A stretch of DNA of 64,000 nt. Origin: Verrucomicrobiales bacterium (GTDB lineage: Bacteria; Verrucomicrobiota; Verrucomicrobiia; Verrucomicrobiales; DEV007). The translations under genes and the position numbers were made by a program. Under the pieces are notes generated by a model. That model searched no databases. It was not told the DNA's origin and saw only the letters and a program-made list of their open reading frames with translations. Below, one piece after another: positions 54,404-63,643 of the stretch; position 1 is the first letter of the stretch, and each line of letters opens with the position of its first letter. The stretch lies in NCBI GenBank assembly GCA_028047635.1, contig JAOFXR010000001.1:1-64000 (forward strand), in the 5' to 3' direction.

Positions 54404-55408
54404 ATGCCGCTCGAGGAATCAGAAATCGCCGAACACGCCGGGAAAGTAAAACGACTTACCGACGCCCTCAACCAAGTGTTATTTGGGCAGGAGGATTTGG
54501 TCAATCAAGTCGTCACCGGATTGCTCGCAAGAGGTCACATCCTTCTTGAAGGCCTTCCCGGATTAGGAAAGACGGAACTGGTGAAAGGATTGTCCAAATG
54601 CCTCGACCTCGATAACAAACGAATTCAGTTCACGCCGGACCTGCTACCCGGTGACATCACTGGAAACCCCGTTCTTCAGGAAACAGAAAGCGGACGCGAG
54701 TTTGTTTTTCAAAAAGGCCCCCTTTTCGGCAACCTCGTCCTCGCCGATGAAATTAACCGAGCCTCTCCCAAAACGCAGTCTGCTTTACTTGAAGCAATGC
54801 AGGAACGACGCGTCACCGTATTGGGAACCACTCACGAGCTTCCCAATCCTTTCTTCGTAATCGCGACCCAGAATCCGATCGAACTCGAAGGCACTTACCC
54901 CCTGCCTGAGGCACAACTCGACCGATTCCTCTTCAAACTCGAAGTCTATCGCAATCCGGTCGAGACATTGGAAAAAATTGTCTTAAACCGTGAGATCGGA
55001 GTCGAGCCTACCGTCGACAAAGTGATGACAGGCGAAGAACTCGCCACGATCACCGCAGCCGTTCGTGAGATTTACCTTCCCGACGTCGTGGCTAACTACA
55101 TCGCCCGCATCGTCGACGGAACGCACCGGGGACAATCCAAGTGTGCCGAAGCCATTAAATTCGGAGCCAGTCCGCGGGCCGCACTCGGACTCGCTTCGGC
55201 CGCAAAAGCAAAAGCGCTCATCGAAGGCCGGATCAACACCAGCTTCGAAGATGTCGCCGCCGTGGCCGCTCCGGTCCTCCAACACCGAATCATTCTCGAG
55301 TATGAAGCACGCATTGAAGGTCGCACGAGCAGCGACGTCGTTGCCGAACTCTTGAAAGAGATTCCCCGCCAGGAATTAGATCTGCCTTCGACACTCAAAG
55401 ACAGCTGA
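54404..55408 (+). CDS. MoxR-family AAA+ ATPase
   Basis: 334 residues from the ATG at 54404 (MPLEESEIAEHAG); an in-frame TTG at 54362 adds 14 less plausible residues. Walker A is GLPGLGKTE (about 50-58), Walker B LVLADEINRASPKTQSALLE, sensor 1 FFVIATQNPIELEGTYPLPE, and the arginine finger is in AQLDRFLFK. MoxR proteins act with VWA proteins in metal insertion or complex assembly, and both DUF58 and VWA genes follow on the same strand. First gene of a six-gene unit. Confidence 0.95.
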   Translation: MPLEESEIAEHAGKVKRLTDALNQVLFGQEDLVNQVVTGLLARGHILLEGLPGLGKTELVKGLSKCLDLDNKRIQFTPDLLPGDITGNPVLQETESGREFVFQKGPLFGNLVLADEINRASPKTQSALLEAMQERRVTVLGTTHELPNPFFVIATQNPIELEGTYPLPEAQLDRFLFKLEVYRNPVETLEKIVLNREIGVEPTVDKVMTGEELATITAAVREIYLPDVVANYIARIVDGTHRGQSKCAEAIKFGASPRAALGLASAAKAKALIEGRINTSFEDVAAVAAPVLQHRIILEYEARIEGRTSSDVVAELLKEIPRQELDLPSTLKDS

Positions 55409-55476
55409 TCAAAAAACCGCACTTCTTTGCAAGAAGCCTTCACAAAGGTGCGTTCATTCTTCACAATCCTTCCTAG

Positions 55477-57297
55477 ATGCCCTTCGATCTGAAATGCTTT
55501 GCCCTCACTGCGGCATGCCTCCTCCTGTCCTTCTCCGCAGCGGCCCAGGAGGAGATTGCTAAAATCACCTATCCGAAATTCCCGGGAACTTCCGCACGGG
55601 TTCAGAGCATTTTCGGTAAATCGGCCCGACAAGGAGCCCTTCCCTTTCGGGTGACGATCCGCAACAATTCAGGAGCGGATCGCGTTTGGGTGGTTACCTT
55701 GAGAGAAGGAAGCGGCTCACGAAAACTCAGCACCGAATCCCGATTCGAATTCCCTGTTAAAAATGGCACCGAAATTCAGGAAGATGTCATTTTCCATTTC
55801 TCGCCTGCCTTCCTTGCCTACGACTACCGTAACCTCGAAGTCAGCATCACCGCCAACGGACTCGAACGTTTTAACCGCAGAAACGGCGAGGAAACCAATC
55901 GTGACTTCCCCCAACTGGCCGTTAGCAAAGCACTCGCGCAGCGAAACCTCACGAAACTGAACGACCTCGTTAAAAAGGCAGACTCGCAGAACAACTTTTT
56001 TGGTCACCGCTTTGAAGCCAGCTATCTGCCGACGAACGGGATCGGCTATTCCGCGCTCGATGGACTCCTCATCGACGCCGATGCGCTCTCCCAAATTTCA
56101 ACCGGCCAACTTCAGGCAATGCTTTCGTGGGTAAGATTCGGTGGCAACCTCGAAATCTTTTTTACCGATGGCGTCGAACGGGGAAAGATCCCCGGGGTAA
56201 TTCAAGAGAAACTCGATGGCAAAGAGACGGCCGAGATCAGCCTCGGAAGTATCAGCGTTCATAAGTGGAATGGATCCGTCATCGATTCCAGAGCGGCATC
56301 GAAAAATGGATTCCTATTAAAAGGCTACCGACCTCGCGACCAGTCCCTCACTCAGGATTTCTCCCGAAACTGGGAGCTGCAAAAACGGTTCGGCATCAAA
56401 ACCTTCAACCCCGCTTTCGTTTTTATTCTCCTTCTCATCTTCGCGATTCTCGTGGCGCCGGTGAATCTCTTCGTATTCGCAAAGAAAGGGCGTCGTCATC
56501 GCCTCTTCATCACCACTCCGACTATATCGCTATCTGCCTGTCTCATTCTCATCGCCGCGATATTCCTCATGGACGGACTCGGTGGAAACGGACTTCGATC
56601 CATTTTTGCTGATCTCCAACCGGGCCGTGACGAAATGCGGCTCTACACTACGCAGGAGCAAATCAGCCGCACCGGGGTGATGATCAAACAGGGATTTGAA
56701 ACAGAAATCGCCTACGACATTAATCCCGTAGATCTGCCTCCAAGCACCTACAATCCGTTCTCACGCAGCGGCAGCCAATCCACCACCTACGAGATTGCGA
56801 ACACCACCTATCAGGGCGGGTTTTTCCGAAGCCGTTCAGAACAGGCCTTCTCAATACGGGCAGCAAACGCCACCCGCTCACGAATTGAACAAACAGGGAT
56901 CAGCAATGGCATTCCCGTTCTCGTCTCCAGCCTCGACACTGGCTTGAGCGAACTCTTTTATCGCGATGATTCCGGCACGGTTTGGAAACTTCCCCCCAAC
57001 ACAACCGTTGCCTCGGGCAGTCCTATCCCTCTGGAGAAGACGACCGAAGAAGAAATCAAGAACTGGATCAGTGCGGAAAAGAAAGTCTTCAATACAGGTT
57101 TGAAATCGAAGATCACGAACCTTGGGAAAGAGCCCAATCGCTTCTTCGCCAAAGTAATCGATCCCGAAGCTTTTGCTCTCCCCACCCATCCGGGCATCCT
57201 TTGGAAAGAGACCGAAATGCTACTCACCGGAACCCCTTTAAAAAAAGGGAACCTCATTTCTCCGGAAGCTGGAATACCCGCATCAACCAATGAGTGA
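55477..57297 (+). CDS. Large exported membrane protein of the MoxR/ABC operon
   Basis: A 606-residue protein with a signal peptide (about 1-23). A beta-sandwich-like domain (about 25-140) and an alpha-beta domain follow (about 170-260; YSALDGLLIDADALSQISTG, LSWVRFGGNLEIFF), resembling the glutamine-amidotransferase-like domain found beside other DUF58/VWA genes. Two membrane helices lie at about 314-333 and 346-367, then a C-terminal soluble domain. No catalytic triad was seen. Its last codons overlap the ABC ATPase gene by 8 bp, so it belongs to the unit. Confidence 0.72.
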   Translation: MPFDLKCFALTAACLLLSFSAAAQEEIAKITYPKFPGTSARVQSIFGKSARQGALPFRVTIRNNSGADRVWVVTLREGSGSRKLSTESRFEFPVKNGTEIQEDVIFHFSPAFLAYDYRNLEVSITANGLERFNRRNGEETNRDFPQLAVSKALAQRNLTKLNDLVKKADSQNNFFGHRFEASYLPTNGIGYSALDGLLIDADALSQISTGQLQAMLSWVRFGGNLEIFFTDGVERGKIPGVIQEKLDGKETAEISLGSISVHKWNGSVIDSRAASKNGFLLKGYRPRDQSLTQDFSRNWELQKRFGIKTFNPAFVFILLLIFAILVAPVNLFVFAKKGRRHRLFITTPTISLSACLILIAAIFLMDGLGGNGLRSIFADLQPGRDEMRLYTTQEQISRTGVMIKQGFETEIAYDINPVDLPPSTYNPFSRSGSQSTTYEIANTTYQGGFFRSRSEQAFSIRAANATRSRIEQTGISNGIPVLVSSLDTGLSELFYRDDSGTVWKLPPNTTVASGSPIPLEKTTEEEIKNWISAEKKVFNTGLKSKITNLGKEPNRFFAKVIDPEAFALPTHPGILWKETEMLLTGTPLKKGNLISPEAGIPASTNE

Positions 57298-58342
57298 CTT
57301 GAGCGAAAAATCACCCGAAGCAGAGGAGACCACTGAGGCAACCGAGATGACGGGAACCACCGCGAGTCCGGAGAATGCTCCGCCAATCCCGGCAATCGAA
57401 GTGACGAACCTCTCCCGCTGGTTCACCGGTGTGCATGCGGTGAACGACATATCATTCACCGTCGAACGCGGCCAGGTCATTGGGTTTGTCGGAGCAAACG
57501 GAGCCGGTAAGACAACCACCATGCGCATCCTCGCGACCCTCGACTATCCGAGTGGCGGCACTGCCAGGATCGCCGGATATGATGTCGTTCAATACCCCGG
57601 CGAAGTCCGCAAACGCATCGGCTGGATGCCTGACCACTACGGCACCTACAGCAATATGACCGTGCTCGAGTATCTCGATTTCTTCGCGAGAGCACTCGGC
57701 TACAAAGGGCAGGAGCGTGTCGAGCGAATTGCTGACGTCATGGAATTCACCGACCTTGGAAGCCTCGCGGACCGACTCATCGACAAGCTTAGCAAAGGAA
57801 TGGGGCAGCGCCTCTGCCTGGCACGCGCGCTCATCCACGATCCAGAAGTGCTCATCCTCGACGAACCCGCCGCAGGCCTTGACCCCAAGGCTCGCGTCGA
57901 ACTGAAACATCTGATCCGTATTCTCGCCGAAGAAGGAAAGACGGTATTTATCAGCTCCCATATTCTCTCCGAGCTCGATGAAATGTGCGACTCTCTTCTC
58001 TTCATCAATCAGGGAAAGATTATCCACCACGGTACTTCCGAGAGCCTCAGAAAAGGATCGAGCGAGACATCGCTCATCGAGGTGCAGGTCGCCCATTCTC
58101 CGGAACGCCTTCAGGAATGGGCCGCCCTTGCACCCAACGTGACGTTTAAAGATTCCACCAAAAACGGTGGCCGCATCGAAGTGGATTCCGTTGACGACGA
58201 AGTCATCGCCACCGTGCTTCGCCGGATGATTAAAGACGACCTTGCCGTGACTGATTTCCATCTTCAGGAGAGACGGCTCGAAGACGCCTTCATCGAAATT
58301 CTCGGAGAAATTGAAGCCTCCGGAACTCCCATCGTCAGTTAA
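57290..58342 (+). CDS. ABC transporter ATP-binding protein (ABC-2 type)
   Basis: A 350-residue ATPase. An acidic Thr/Glu-rich tail of about 38 residues precedes the ABC domain. Walker A is GANGAGKTT (about 67-75), the signature LSKGMGQRL (about 167), Walker B VLILDEPAAGLDP (about 187-199), and the switch histidine lies in VFISSHILSELDEM. A C-terminal domain typical of multidrug or gliding-type exporters follows. It overlaps the upstream gene by 8 bp and pairs with the permease 69 bp downstream. Confidence 0.95.
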   Translation: MSDLSEKSPEAEETTEATEMTGTTASPENAPPIPAIEVTNLSRWFTGVHAVNDISFTVERGQVIGFVGANGAGKTTTMRILATLDYPSGGTARIAGYDVVQYPGEVRKRIGWMPDHYGTYSNMTVLEYLDFFARALGYKGQERVERIADVMEFTDLGSLADRLIDKLSKGMGQRLCLARALIHDPEVLILDEPAAGLDPKARVELKHLIRILAEEGKTVFISSHILSELDEMCDSLLFINQGKIIHHGTSESLRKGSSETSLIEVQVAHSPERLQEWAALAPNVTFKDSTKNGGRIEVDSVDDEVIATVLRRMIKDDLAVTDFHLQERRLEDAFIEILGEIEASGTPIVS

Positions 58343-58374
58343 CCCTATCAAGTCCACTAACTAACCCTATCAAG
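58340..58374. repeat. 13-bp direct repeat at the end of the ABC ATPase gene
   Basis: TAACCCTATCAAG occurs at 58340-58352 and 58362-58374 (22-bp period). The first copy contains the TAA stop codon. Probably a small local duplication in the 69-bp spacer. Confidence 0.85.
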
Positions 58375-58411
58375 CCCTGATTTCCAACCCTCTACGCCAC
58401 GAAGTGGCCCT

Positions 58412-59830
58412 ATGAGTAAACCTACCACCAGTCCTGCTGACACCATCAGCGAGTCGATGACTGATTTCCCGGCCCGGCTCAGCCCGATGCTAGTGAAGGA
58501 ACTGCGTCAGGGAATGAGGACAAGTCTCTTCGCGGTGGCTTTTATTCTCCTGCAGACCTTTATGGTCCTCTGTTTCGTTGCAAACATCGCCGAACCGGGG
58601 TCGCAGGATGCGAATGGGTTCTTTTGGTTCTTCATCATCACGACTTTGATGGTGGTCCAACCGCTGCGTGGATTCAACGCGCTCAGCTCTGAGTATCAGC
58701 TCAACACGATGGACTTGATCCAGCTCACGAAGCTGAGCGGCTGGCGAATCACTCTTGGTAAATGGACCGCGCTCAACGCACAGACCTTACTCTTCATCAC
58801 CGGCGTGCTTCCCTATCTCGTGATGCGCTACTTTTTCGGGAACGTCGATCTCATTCTTGATCTCGTCGCGCTACTCCTTCTTGGCCTGGGCTCCGCACTC
58901 GCCAGCGCCATCACAATAGGGTTCTCTGTTTTTAGAAACTTTCTCTTACGCGGCATTCTCGCCGTCGGTTCAGCCATAGGTTTAATCGGGCTCTTCGTTG
59001 GAGTGAAGGAAGAGATATTCCGCAACGGGATCGACTCTGCGGAAGCGGCGACCCTTGTCCTGTTGGCAATTTGCAGCCTTTACGGCTGTTTCTTTTTCCT
59101 CGCCTTCGGGGCCAGCCGAATCGCCTACCAGTCTGAAAATCTATCCACCGTAAAACGACTTGCAGCGCTCACGATGTGCGGGCTCGCCTTCTGCCTGTTC
59201 CTGCTCCCCCTCGACATTGGGGAAATGATTATCGTCGCGACCGCCATCATCTTGACCTTCGCGGTCGTCGATGCAGTGACCGAGGCACTTCCCAACTACG
59301 CCCGCGTTTTGATTCCGTTTCGGAAAAATATCGTTACCCGCAGCTGCGCTCTGTTTTTTGCTCCCGGCTGGATCAGTGGCCTCGGTTTCTTTTGCATTGC
59401 CGCCGCGGTTTGGTTAGCGGGTTTTGGGCTCCTTGAACACTTTGAGGGTGATGGCCCGTCTGGCATCGACGACTGGGTCGCCATCATCTCAGGCCCCAAC
59501 GCCCTCATCTTTCCCCTCGTGATCATCCAGCTCTTTTTTCACAAGCAAACCTCGAGCCAGTTCACCTTCGGTATTTATGCGTTTACCCAAGTCTGTCTTC
59601 TCTTCATTTCGATGCTCGTCCTCGTCATGGCGAACGCGATCCGTCACTACGAAGACCTGATCTACAGCGTGATCCCCCTTCCCTCGGTGCTTCTTTTTGC
59701 CTCAGCGGATGGTGAAGCTGACGCTCCACTTTTCTTCTATATCGCACTGGCTACGTCTGCCGTGTGCCTGCTCATTCCACGGATTCGCAGCCACGCGCAC
59801 TACCGCGATTTTTTCAAACACCTGAAGTAA
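58412..59830 (+). CDS. ABC-2 type transporter permease
   Basis: A 472-residue membrane protein with roughly ten hydrophobic helices. The N-terminal block LSPMLVKELRQGMRTSLFAV and LNTMDLIQLTKLSGWRITLGKW match ABC-2 permeases, where the latter is the coupling region for the ATPase. Long helices occupy about 33-52, 68-87, 126-150, 152-172, 175-200 and more C-terminal positions. It is encoded after the ABC ATPase and 3 bp before the DUF58 gene. Substrate unknown. Confidence 0.88.
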   Translation: MSKPTTSPADTISESMTDFPARLSPMLVKELRQGMRTSLFAVAFILLQTFMVLCFVANIAEPGSQDANGFFWFFIITTLMVVQPLRGFNALSSEYQLNTMDLIQLTKLSGWRITLGKWTALNAQTLLFITGVLPYLVMRYFFGNVDLILDLVALLLLGLGSALASAITIGFSVFRNFLLRGILAVGSAIGLIGLFVGVKEEIFRNGIDSAEAATLVLLAICSLYGCFFFLAFGASRIAYQSENLSTVKRLAALTMCGLAFCLFLLPLDIGEMIIVATAIILTFAVVDAVTEALPNYARVLIPFRKNIVTRSCALFFAPGWISGLGFFCIAAAVWLAGFGLLEHFEGDGPSGIDDWVAIISGPNALIFPLVIIQLFFHKQTSSQFTFGIYAFTQVCLLFISMLVLVMANAIRHYEDLIYSVIPLPSVLLFASADGEADAPLFFYIALATSAVCLLIPRIRSHAHYRDFFKHLK

Positions 59831-59833
59831 TCC

Positions 59834-60724
59834 ATGGCTTCCGTTTCTACAGAGCTCGATCTCAATGCGATTGCAGCGCGGGCGAGGCGCTACGCGGAAC
59901 TGTTCTCGCTGCCACTCAAAGATCGAAACTGGCGGGGCAGCGCGGGCGACTTCTCCGGATCAGGAGTTGGCAGCTCGCTCGATTTCCAGGACCATCGCAA
60001 CTACCTTCCCGGCGACGATCCCAGACACATCAACTGGCAGGCCTACGCACGGACTGGCAACTACTCGCTCAAACTCTATCGCGAGGAAGTAAGGCCCGTC
60101 GTCGAGATCATCTTCGATGTTTCCGACTCCATGTTTTCTGATCCTGCCAAAGCCACGCGAGCACTCGAACTCTTTTACTTCGCGATCGCCTCAGGTGAAA
60201 AATCAGGCGCCGCGACTCACGCCTACCTTTCCAAAGGACCTCGTTGGAAGGCGCTCGAACCCGGAGCCGTCTTTTCTCACTACTGGGAGCAAGTCTCCAG
60301 CGAAATGCCTGAAACCGAAGCTTCCGCTTCGCCTAATCTCATGGCGATCCCGCTGCGAGCCCTTTCATTGAGAGTCTTCATCAGCGATCTGCTGTTTCTC
60401 TCCGATCCCGGCCCAACGATGCAGGCACTTCTCCATCACAGTGGACGCGGTGTGATTCTTTGCCCGTTTGTTCGTGAAGAGTCAAATCCCAACTGGGAAG
60501 GCAATTACGAATTCATTGACACCGAAAACAACGCTCTCCACGACCGGCGTATTGATCGAACCGTTCTTCGCCAATACCTTGAAGCCTACCGGCGCCATTT
60601 CGCCCGCTGGAAAGCCGACGCGATTCGCGCCCAATCCCCTCTCGCCCGCATCCCCTCAGAAAGCCCTTTCGAAGCGGCCCTCAACCTGGAAGCAGTCCCC
60701 TCCGGAGCTCTGAATTTGGCATGA
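59834..60724 (+). CDS. DUF58 domain protein
   Basis: A 296-residue soluble protein. The DUF58 core is clear: VGSSLDFQDHRNYLPGDDPR, then HINWQAYARTGNYSLKLYRE, then VVEIIFDVSDSM, a degenerate VWA/MIDAS (D-x-S-x-S). The C-terminal part RVFISDLLFLSDPGPTMQAL also fits the VWA fold. No N-terminal membrane helices are present, unlike some members. DUF58 proteins accompany MoxR ATPases. It starts 3 bp after the permease gene. Confidence 0.93.
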   Translation: MASVSTELDLNAIAARARRYAELFSLPLKDRNWRGSAGDFSGSGVGSSLDFQDHRNYLPGDDPRHINWQAYARTGNYSLKLYREEVRPVVEIIFDVSDSMFSDPAKATRALELFYFAIASGEKSGAATHAYLSKGPRWKALEPGAVFSHYWEQVSSEMPETEASASPNLMAIPLRALSLRVFISDLLFLSDPGPTMQALLHHSGRGVILCPFVREESNPNWEGNYEFIDTENNALHDRRIDRTVLRQYLEAYRRHFARWKADAIRAQSPLARIPSESPFEAALNLEAVPSGALNLA

Positions 60725-60865
60725 AATTGAATTCAAAACCTAAGCTGCAAAATTTCGGGACGATTCTCGTTCCACTACTCCAGGGCCACAGAAGCCAAGC
60801 ACCTTTTACTTTTTACCTTTCACCTGTGACAGCGCGAAGCGCTATCTTTTAAAGCGCCACGCGCT

Positions 60866-62653
60866 ATGCCCGTCATTTTCGCCAACCCTTTGGGATTTCT
60901 TACCCTCCTCGGCATTCCTGCGATTCTCCTGATTCACTTTCTTCAGAGGGAATCCCGCAGGCTACCCATCAGCACCTTGTTTCTGCTCGAGCACATCGAC
61001 CGACAAAGTATCAAAGGCCGAAAGTTCGATCGCCTCCGCAGCTCCTTCCCTCTCTGGCTCCAGCTGCTTTCCGTGCTGATTCTCACCTGGCTGCTCGTGG
61101 AGCCCCGCTGGACAAGCGAACGTTCCGTGCAACGGGTCGTGATCATCATCGACAGCTCTGCCTCAATGGTGGCATTTCAAAACCAACTCGCTGACGAACT
61201 CACCCAAACGATCCCCCCCCTCACCAGTGCAGTCGCGACGACTGAATACCGCCTCGTTGAATCTCAACTCCGTGGCGATAACCTCTACAGCGGAACTGAA
61301 TTCCCCGTGCTACTCACCGCACTCGAGAATTGGAATCCCTCCGACAGTGCCCACTCCCCCGAGACCGCTCTTCGTGTCGGACGCAGCCTTGCCGGTTCAG
61401 AAGGCACTCTCATTTTCGTAACCGATCACCCAAGGGAAACGCTTCCCTTCGGAACCGTCCAACTCAGTATCGGAAATGCGATCGAGAACGTAGGCTTCGC
61501 CGGACATCGCATCGATAGCGACGGAGCTGAAACCTCCTGGCAAGTGACGGTTCGGAATTACTCCGCTAACCCTCAATCACGCGAATGGCTCCTCGCCGCC
61601 GGAGAACAACGTACCGCCTTCCGGACAATCGATTTGGGAGCCGGCGAAACCCGGACATTAAAAGGGAAGTTCCCCGCCGGAGCCACACAAATTCAGCTAC
61701 TCATCAAGCCGGACGACTTCCCTCTCGATGACCAACGCTTTCTCCTCATTCCCGAAGCAAAAGAGCTGACCATATCACGAACCGGAGACGCCAATATCGA
61801 AGCCTCCGTCGCCGGGATCATCGACAGCCTGCCAAACACACCACAAAGCAAAACCGGAGAAACACCAGATCTGGTCTTTGCGACCTACAATCCCCTCGCC
61901 CCGGCGCCACTGCCACCTCGCTCAATCACCTTTCTCAATCAGCAACAGGTCCCGCAGGCCTATTTTTCAGGCCCCATCGTTAAAGCCAATCATCAGCTAA
62001 TGAAAGACCTCGACTGGCAGGGACTCATTGCGAAAAAAACAGCTTCTCTTCCCGCGACGGAAGGCCAAACCGTGTTGCTTTGGCAGGGCGAGCGGCCGCT
62101 TATCATCATGAAACGCAGCGAAGGCATTCGCCAACTCATTTTCAATTTCGACGTCCTCAATTCGAATGCGGCGAGGTTACCGTCATTCATCGTCCTCATC
62201 CATCGCTTCGTGAACCAACTCAGAACTGAGAAAGTAGGCAGTGAATCAGATAACGTTGAATTGCGTCAGCGCCTAAAGATCGCAGTGGATACCGGAGAAG
62301 AAGCCGCGCCTCTCGGTATCAAAACCGGAAGCAATGCCGCTGAAATTCCACCCACTCAGGCAGGCATAATTAAAGCGCCTAACACTCCCGGTTATTTTGA
62401 GATACGTCAGGGTAACGATCTGAGATTCCGGGGCGCTGGCAATTTCGCCGACACCCGTGAGGCCGACTTTTCCGAAGCGGCCCCTTACTCCGAACTCAAA
62501 GCCCTCCCCGCGAAGATCACCGAGAACCGAACCGTAAACGATCCCCGCTGGCAACTCTGGCTCCTCGCTATTCTCGCCGCAATCCTGACTGCATGGGCAC
62601 TCATTAATCGAGGAGATCAGCGGAAGGAACCCGAGCTAAACGCGCCGGGCTAG
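60866..62653 (+). CDS. BatA-type VWA membrane protein
   Basis: A 595-residue protein with an N-terminal BatA motif (FANPLGFLTLLGIPAILLIH), a second helix at about 61-79, and a VWA domain starting VVIIIDSSASMVAFQNQLAD (about 91; MIDAS D-x-S-x-S). A beta-rich CARDB-like domain follows (about 215-295). Another alpha-beta domain and a C-terminal membrane helix (LWLLAILAAILTAWALI, about 564-580) complete it. The 141-bp gap before it contains repeats of AGCGC around GCGCGAAGCGCT, possibly a small palindromic element. Last clear member of the MoxR unit. Confidence 0.9.
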   Translation: MPVIFANPLGFLTLLGIPAILLIHFLQRESRRLPISTLFLLEHIDRQSIKGRKFDRLRSSFPLWLQLLSVLILTWLLVEPRWTSERSVQRVVIIIDSSASMVAFQNQLADELTQTIPPLTSAVATTEYRLVESQLRGDNLYSGTEFPVLLTALENWNPSDSAHSPETALRVGRSLAGSEGTLIFVTDHPRETLPFGTVQLSIGNAIENVGFAGHRIDSDGAETSWQVTVRNYSANPQSREWLLAAGEQRTAFRTIDLGAGETRTLKGKFPAGATQIQLLIKPDDFPLDDQRFLLIPEAKELTISRTGDANIEASVAGIIDSLPNTPQSKTGETPDLVFATYNPLAPAPLPPRSITFLNQQQVPQAYFSGPIVKANHQLMKDLDWQGLIAKKTASLPATEGQTVLLWQGERPLIIMKRSEGIRQLIFNFDVLNSNAARLPSFIVLIHRFVNQLRTEKVGSESDNVELRQRLKIAVDTGEEAAPLGIKTGSNAAEIPPTQAGIIKAPNTPGYFEIRQGNDLRFRGAGNFADTREADFSEAAPYSELKALPAKITENRTVNDPRWQLWLLAILAAILTAWALINRGDQRKEPELNAPG

Positions 62654-62779
62654 CGAGATCGTTGTCTTCGACACTACGGAAACAACTTCCCTTGATCGCC
62701 ACGCCCTAAACAAGGATCACACAACCGGACTCGTCCCTTTACTCGCTGAGTATCTTCTGCAACCATCCGACTCCATCTC

Positions 62780-63565
62780 ATGTTTAAAAACTGGTTCCCT
62801 GAATCTCAGGATCTGCTGCCACTGACGTGGTGGAAACAGCATCCCATTTACCTTTCAACCATTCTCGCGATTGGAGGCGTCGCCAGCATGGTGCTTTTCG
62901 CCATCGTTGGTTTCGAAGCGATGAGCCATTTCATGTTCAGCTTTGAAAGCGCTTTTCAACAAGGGAAACTGTGGACGCCATTTACCTACGCTTTCGTCAA
63001 CGCCCCCGGTATCTGGACAGTTATTGGCTGCTACCTTCTTTGGAGATTCGGTGAAGAGGTCGAGCGCCATTTTGGTCGACGGATTTTCGTTAAGCTTCTT
63101 CTGGTTCTTCTCTTTGTTGCCCCTATCGCGGTCACGTTGCTTCACCTCGTTGGCCTACGGGGAATGATGTGCGCAGGCATCATGGAGATTGAATTCGGAG
63201 TTTTCATTGCCTTTGCCACTCTCCTTCCCCGTGCCGGAATCAATATTTTCATTGCCACGATCGATGCCTGGATTCTCGCCGCGATTATTGTCGGCGTGAA
63301 TGCCCTTTCCTGCATCGCAGCGAGAGATTGGGGTTCACTGATCCTGTTGGTAACGACGGTTGGCTCTGCTTACGTTTTCATCCGCTATCAAAAAGGCGAG
63401 ATCAAATTACCGACCTTCATCAAGATTCTACCCGACGAACCTAAGCAGGAGAAAAAGCCGTCAGCGGTGATCGATGAGATTCTCGACAAGATCAGTCAAA
63501 ACGGTTTCGATAGTATTACCCCCGAAGAAAGAGCGATTCTCGATAAGGCGAGCAAGAAAAAGTAA
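62780..63565 (+). CDS. Rhomboid-like membrane protein lacking catalytic serine
   Basis: A 261-residue protein with about six membrane helices. The topology matches rhomboids: FQQGKLWTPFTYAFVNAPGI at the first loop and LWRFGEEVERHFGRRIFVKL after helix 2. The position of the GxSG active site reads RGMMCAGIMEIEFG, with no serine; the catalytic His is not apparent either. The C-terminal motif ILDKISQNGFDSITPEERAI is the short helical tail common in Verrucomicrobia and Bacteroidetes rhomboid family proteins. Likely a non-proteolytic rhomboid homologue. Confidence 0.8.
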   Translation: MFKNWFPESQDLLPLTWWKQHPIYLSTILAIGGVASMVLFAIVGFEAMSHFMFSFESAFQQGKLWTPFTYAFVNAPGIWTVIGCYLLWRFGEEVERHFGRRIFVKLLLVLLFVAPIAVTLLHLVGLRGMMCAGIMEIEFGVFIAFATLLPRAGINIFIATIDAWILAAIIVGVNALSCIAARDWGSLILLVTTVGSAYVFIRYQKGEIKLPTFIKILPDEPKQEKKPSAVIDEILDKISQNGFDSITPEERAILDKASKKK

Positions 63566-63643
63566 ATAAGAGCCTTAGACACCTCTAAATAAACTGGTAA
63601 CCAATAATTATTAAGCGCTGAAAAATCTGATACCGATCTAAGA

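Noticed and set aside
57452-58357. Long minus-strand frame (301 codons) opposite the ABC ATPase gene
   Set aside because: It mirrors a complete ABC ATPase; composition is that of an antisense shadow.
60820-60865. AGCGC-rich palindromes before the VWA gene as a REP element
   Set aside because: The unit is short and only two imperfect copies are present; no other copy was noticed in the window.
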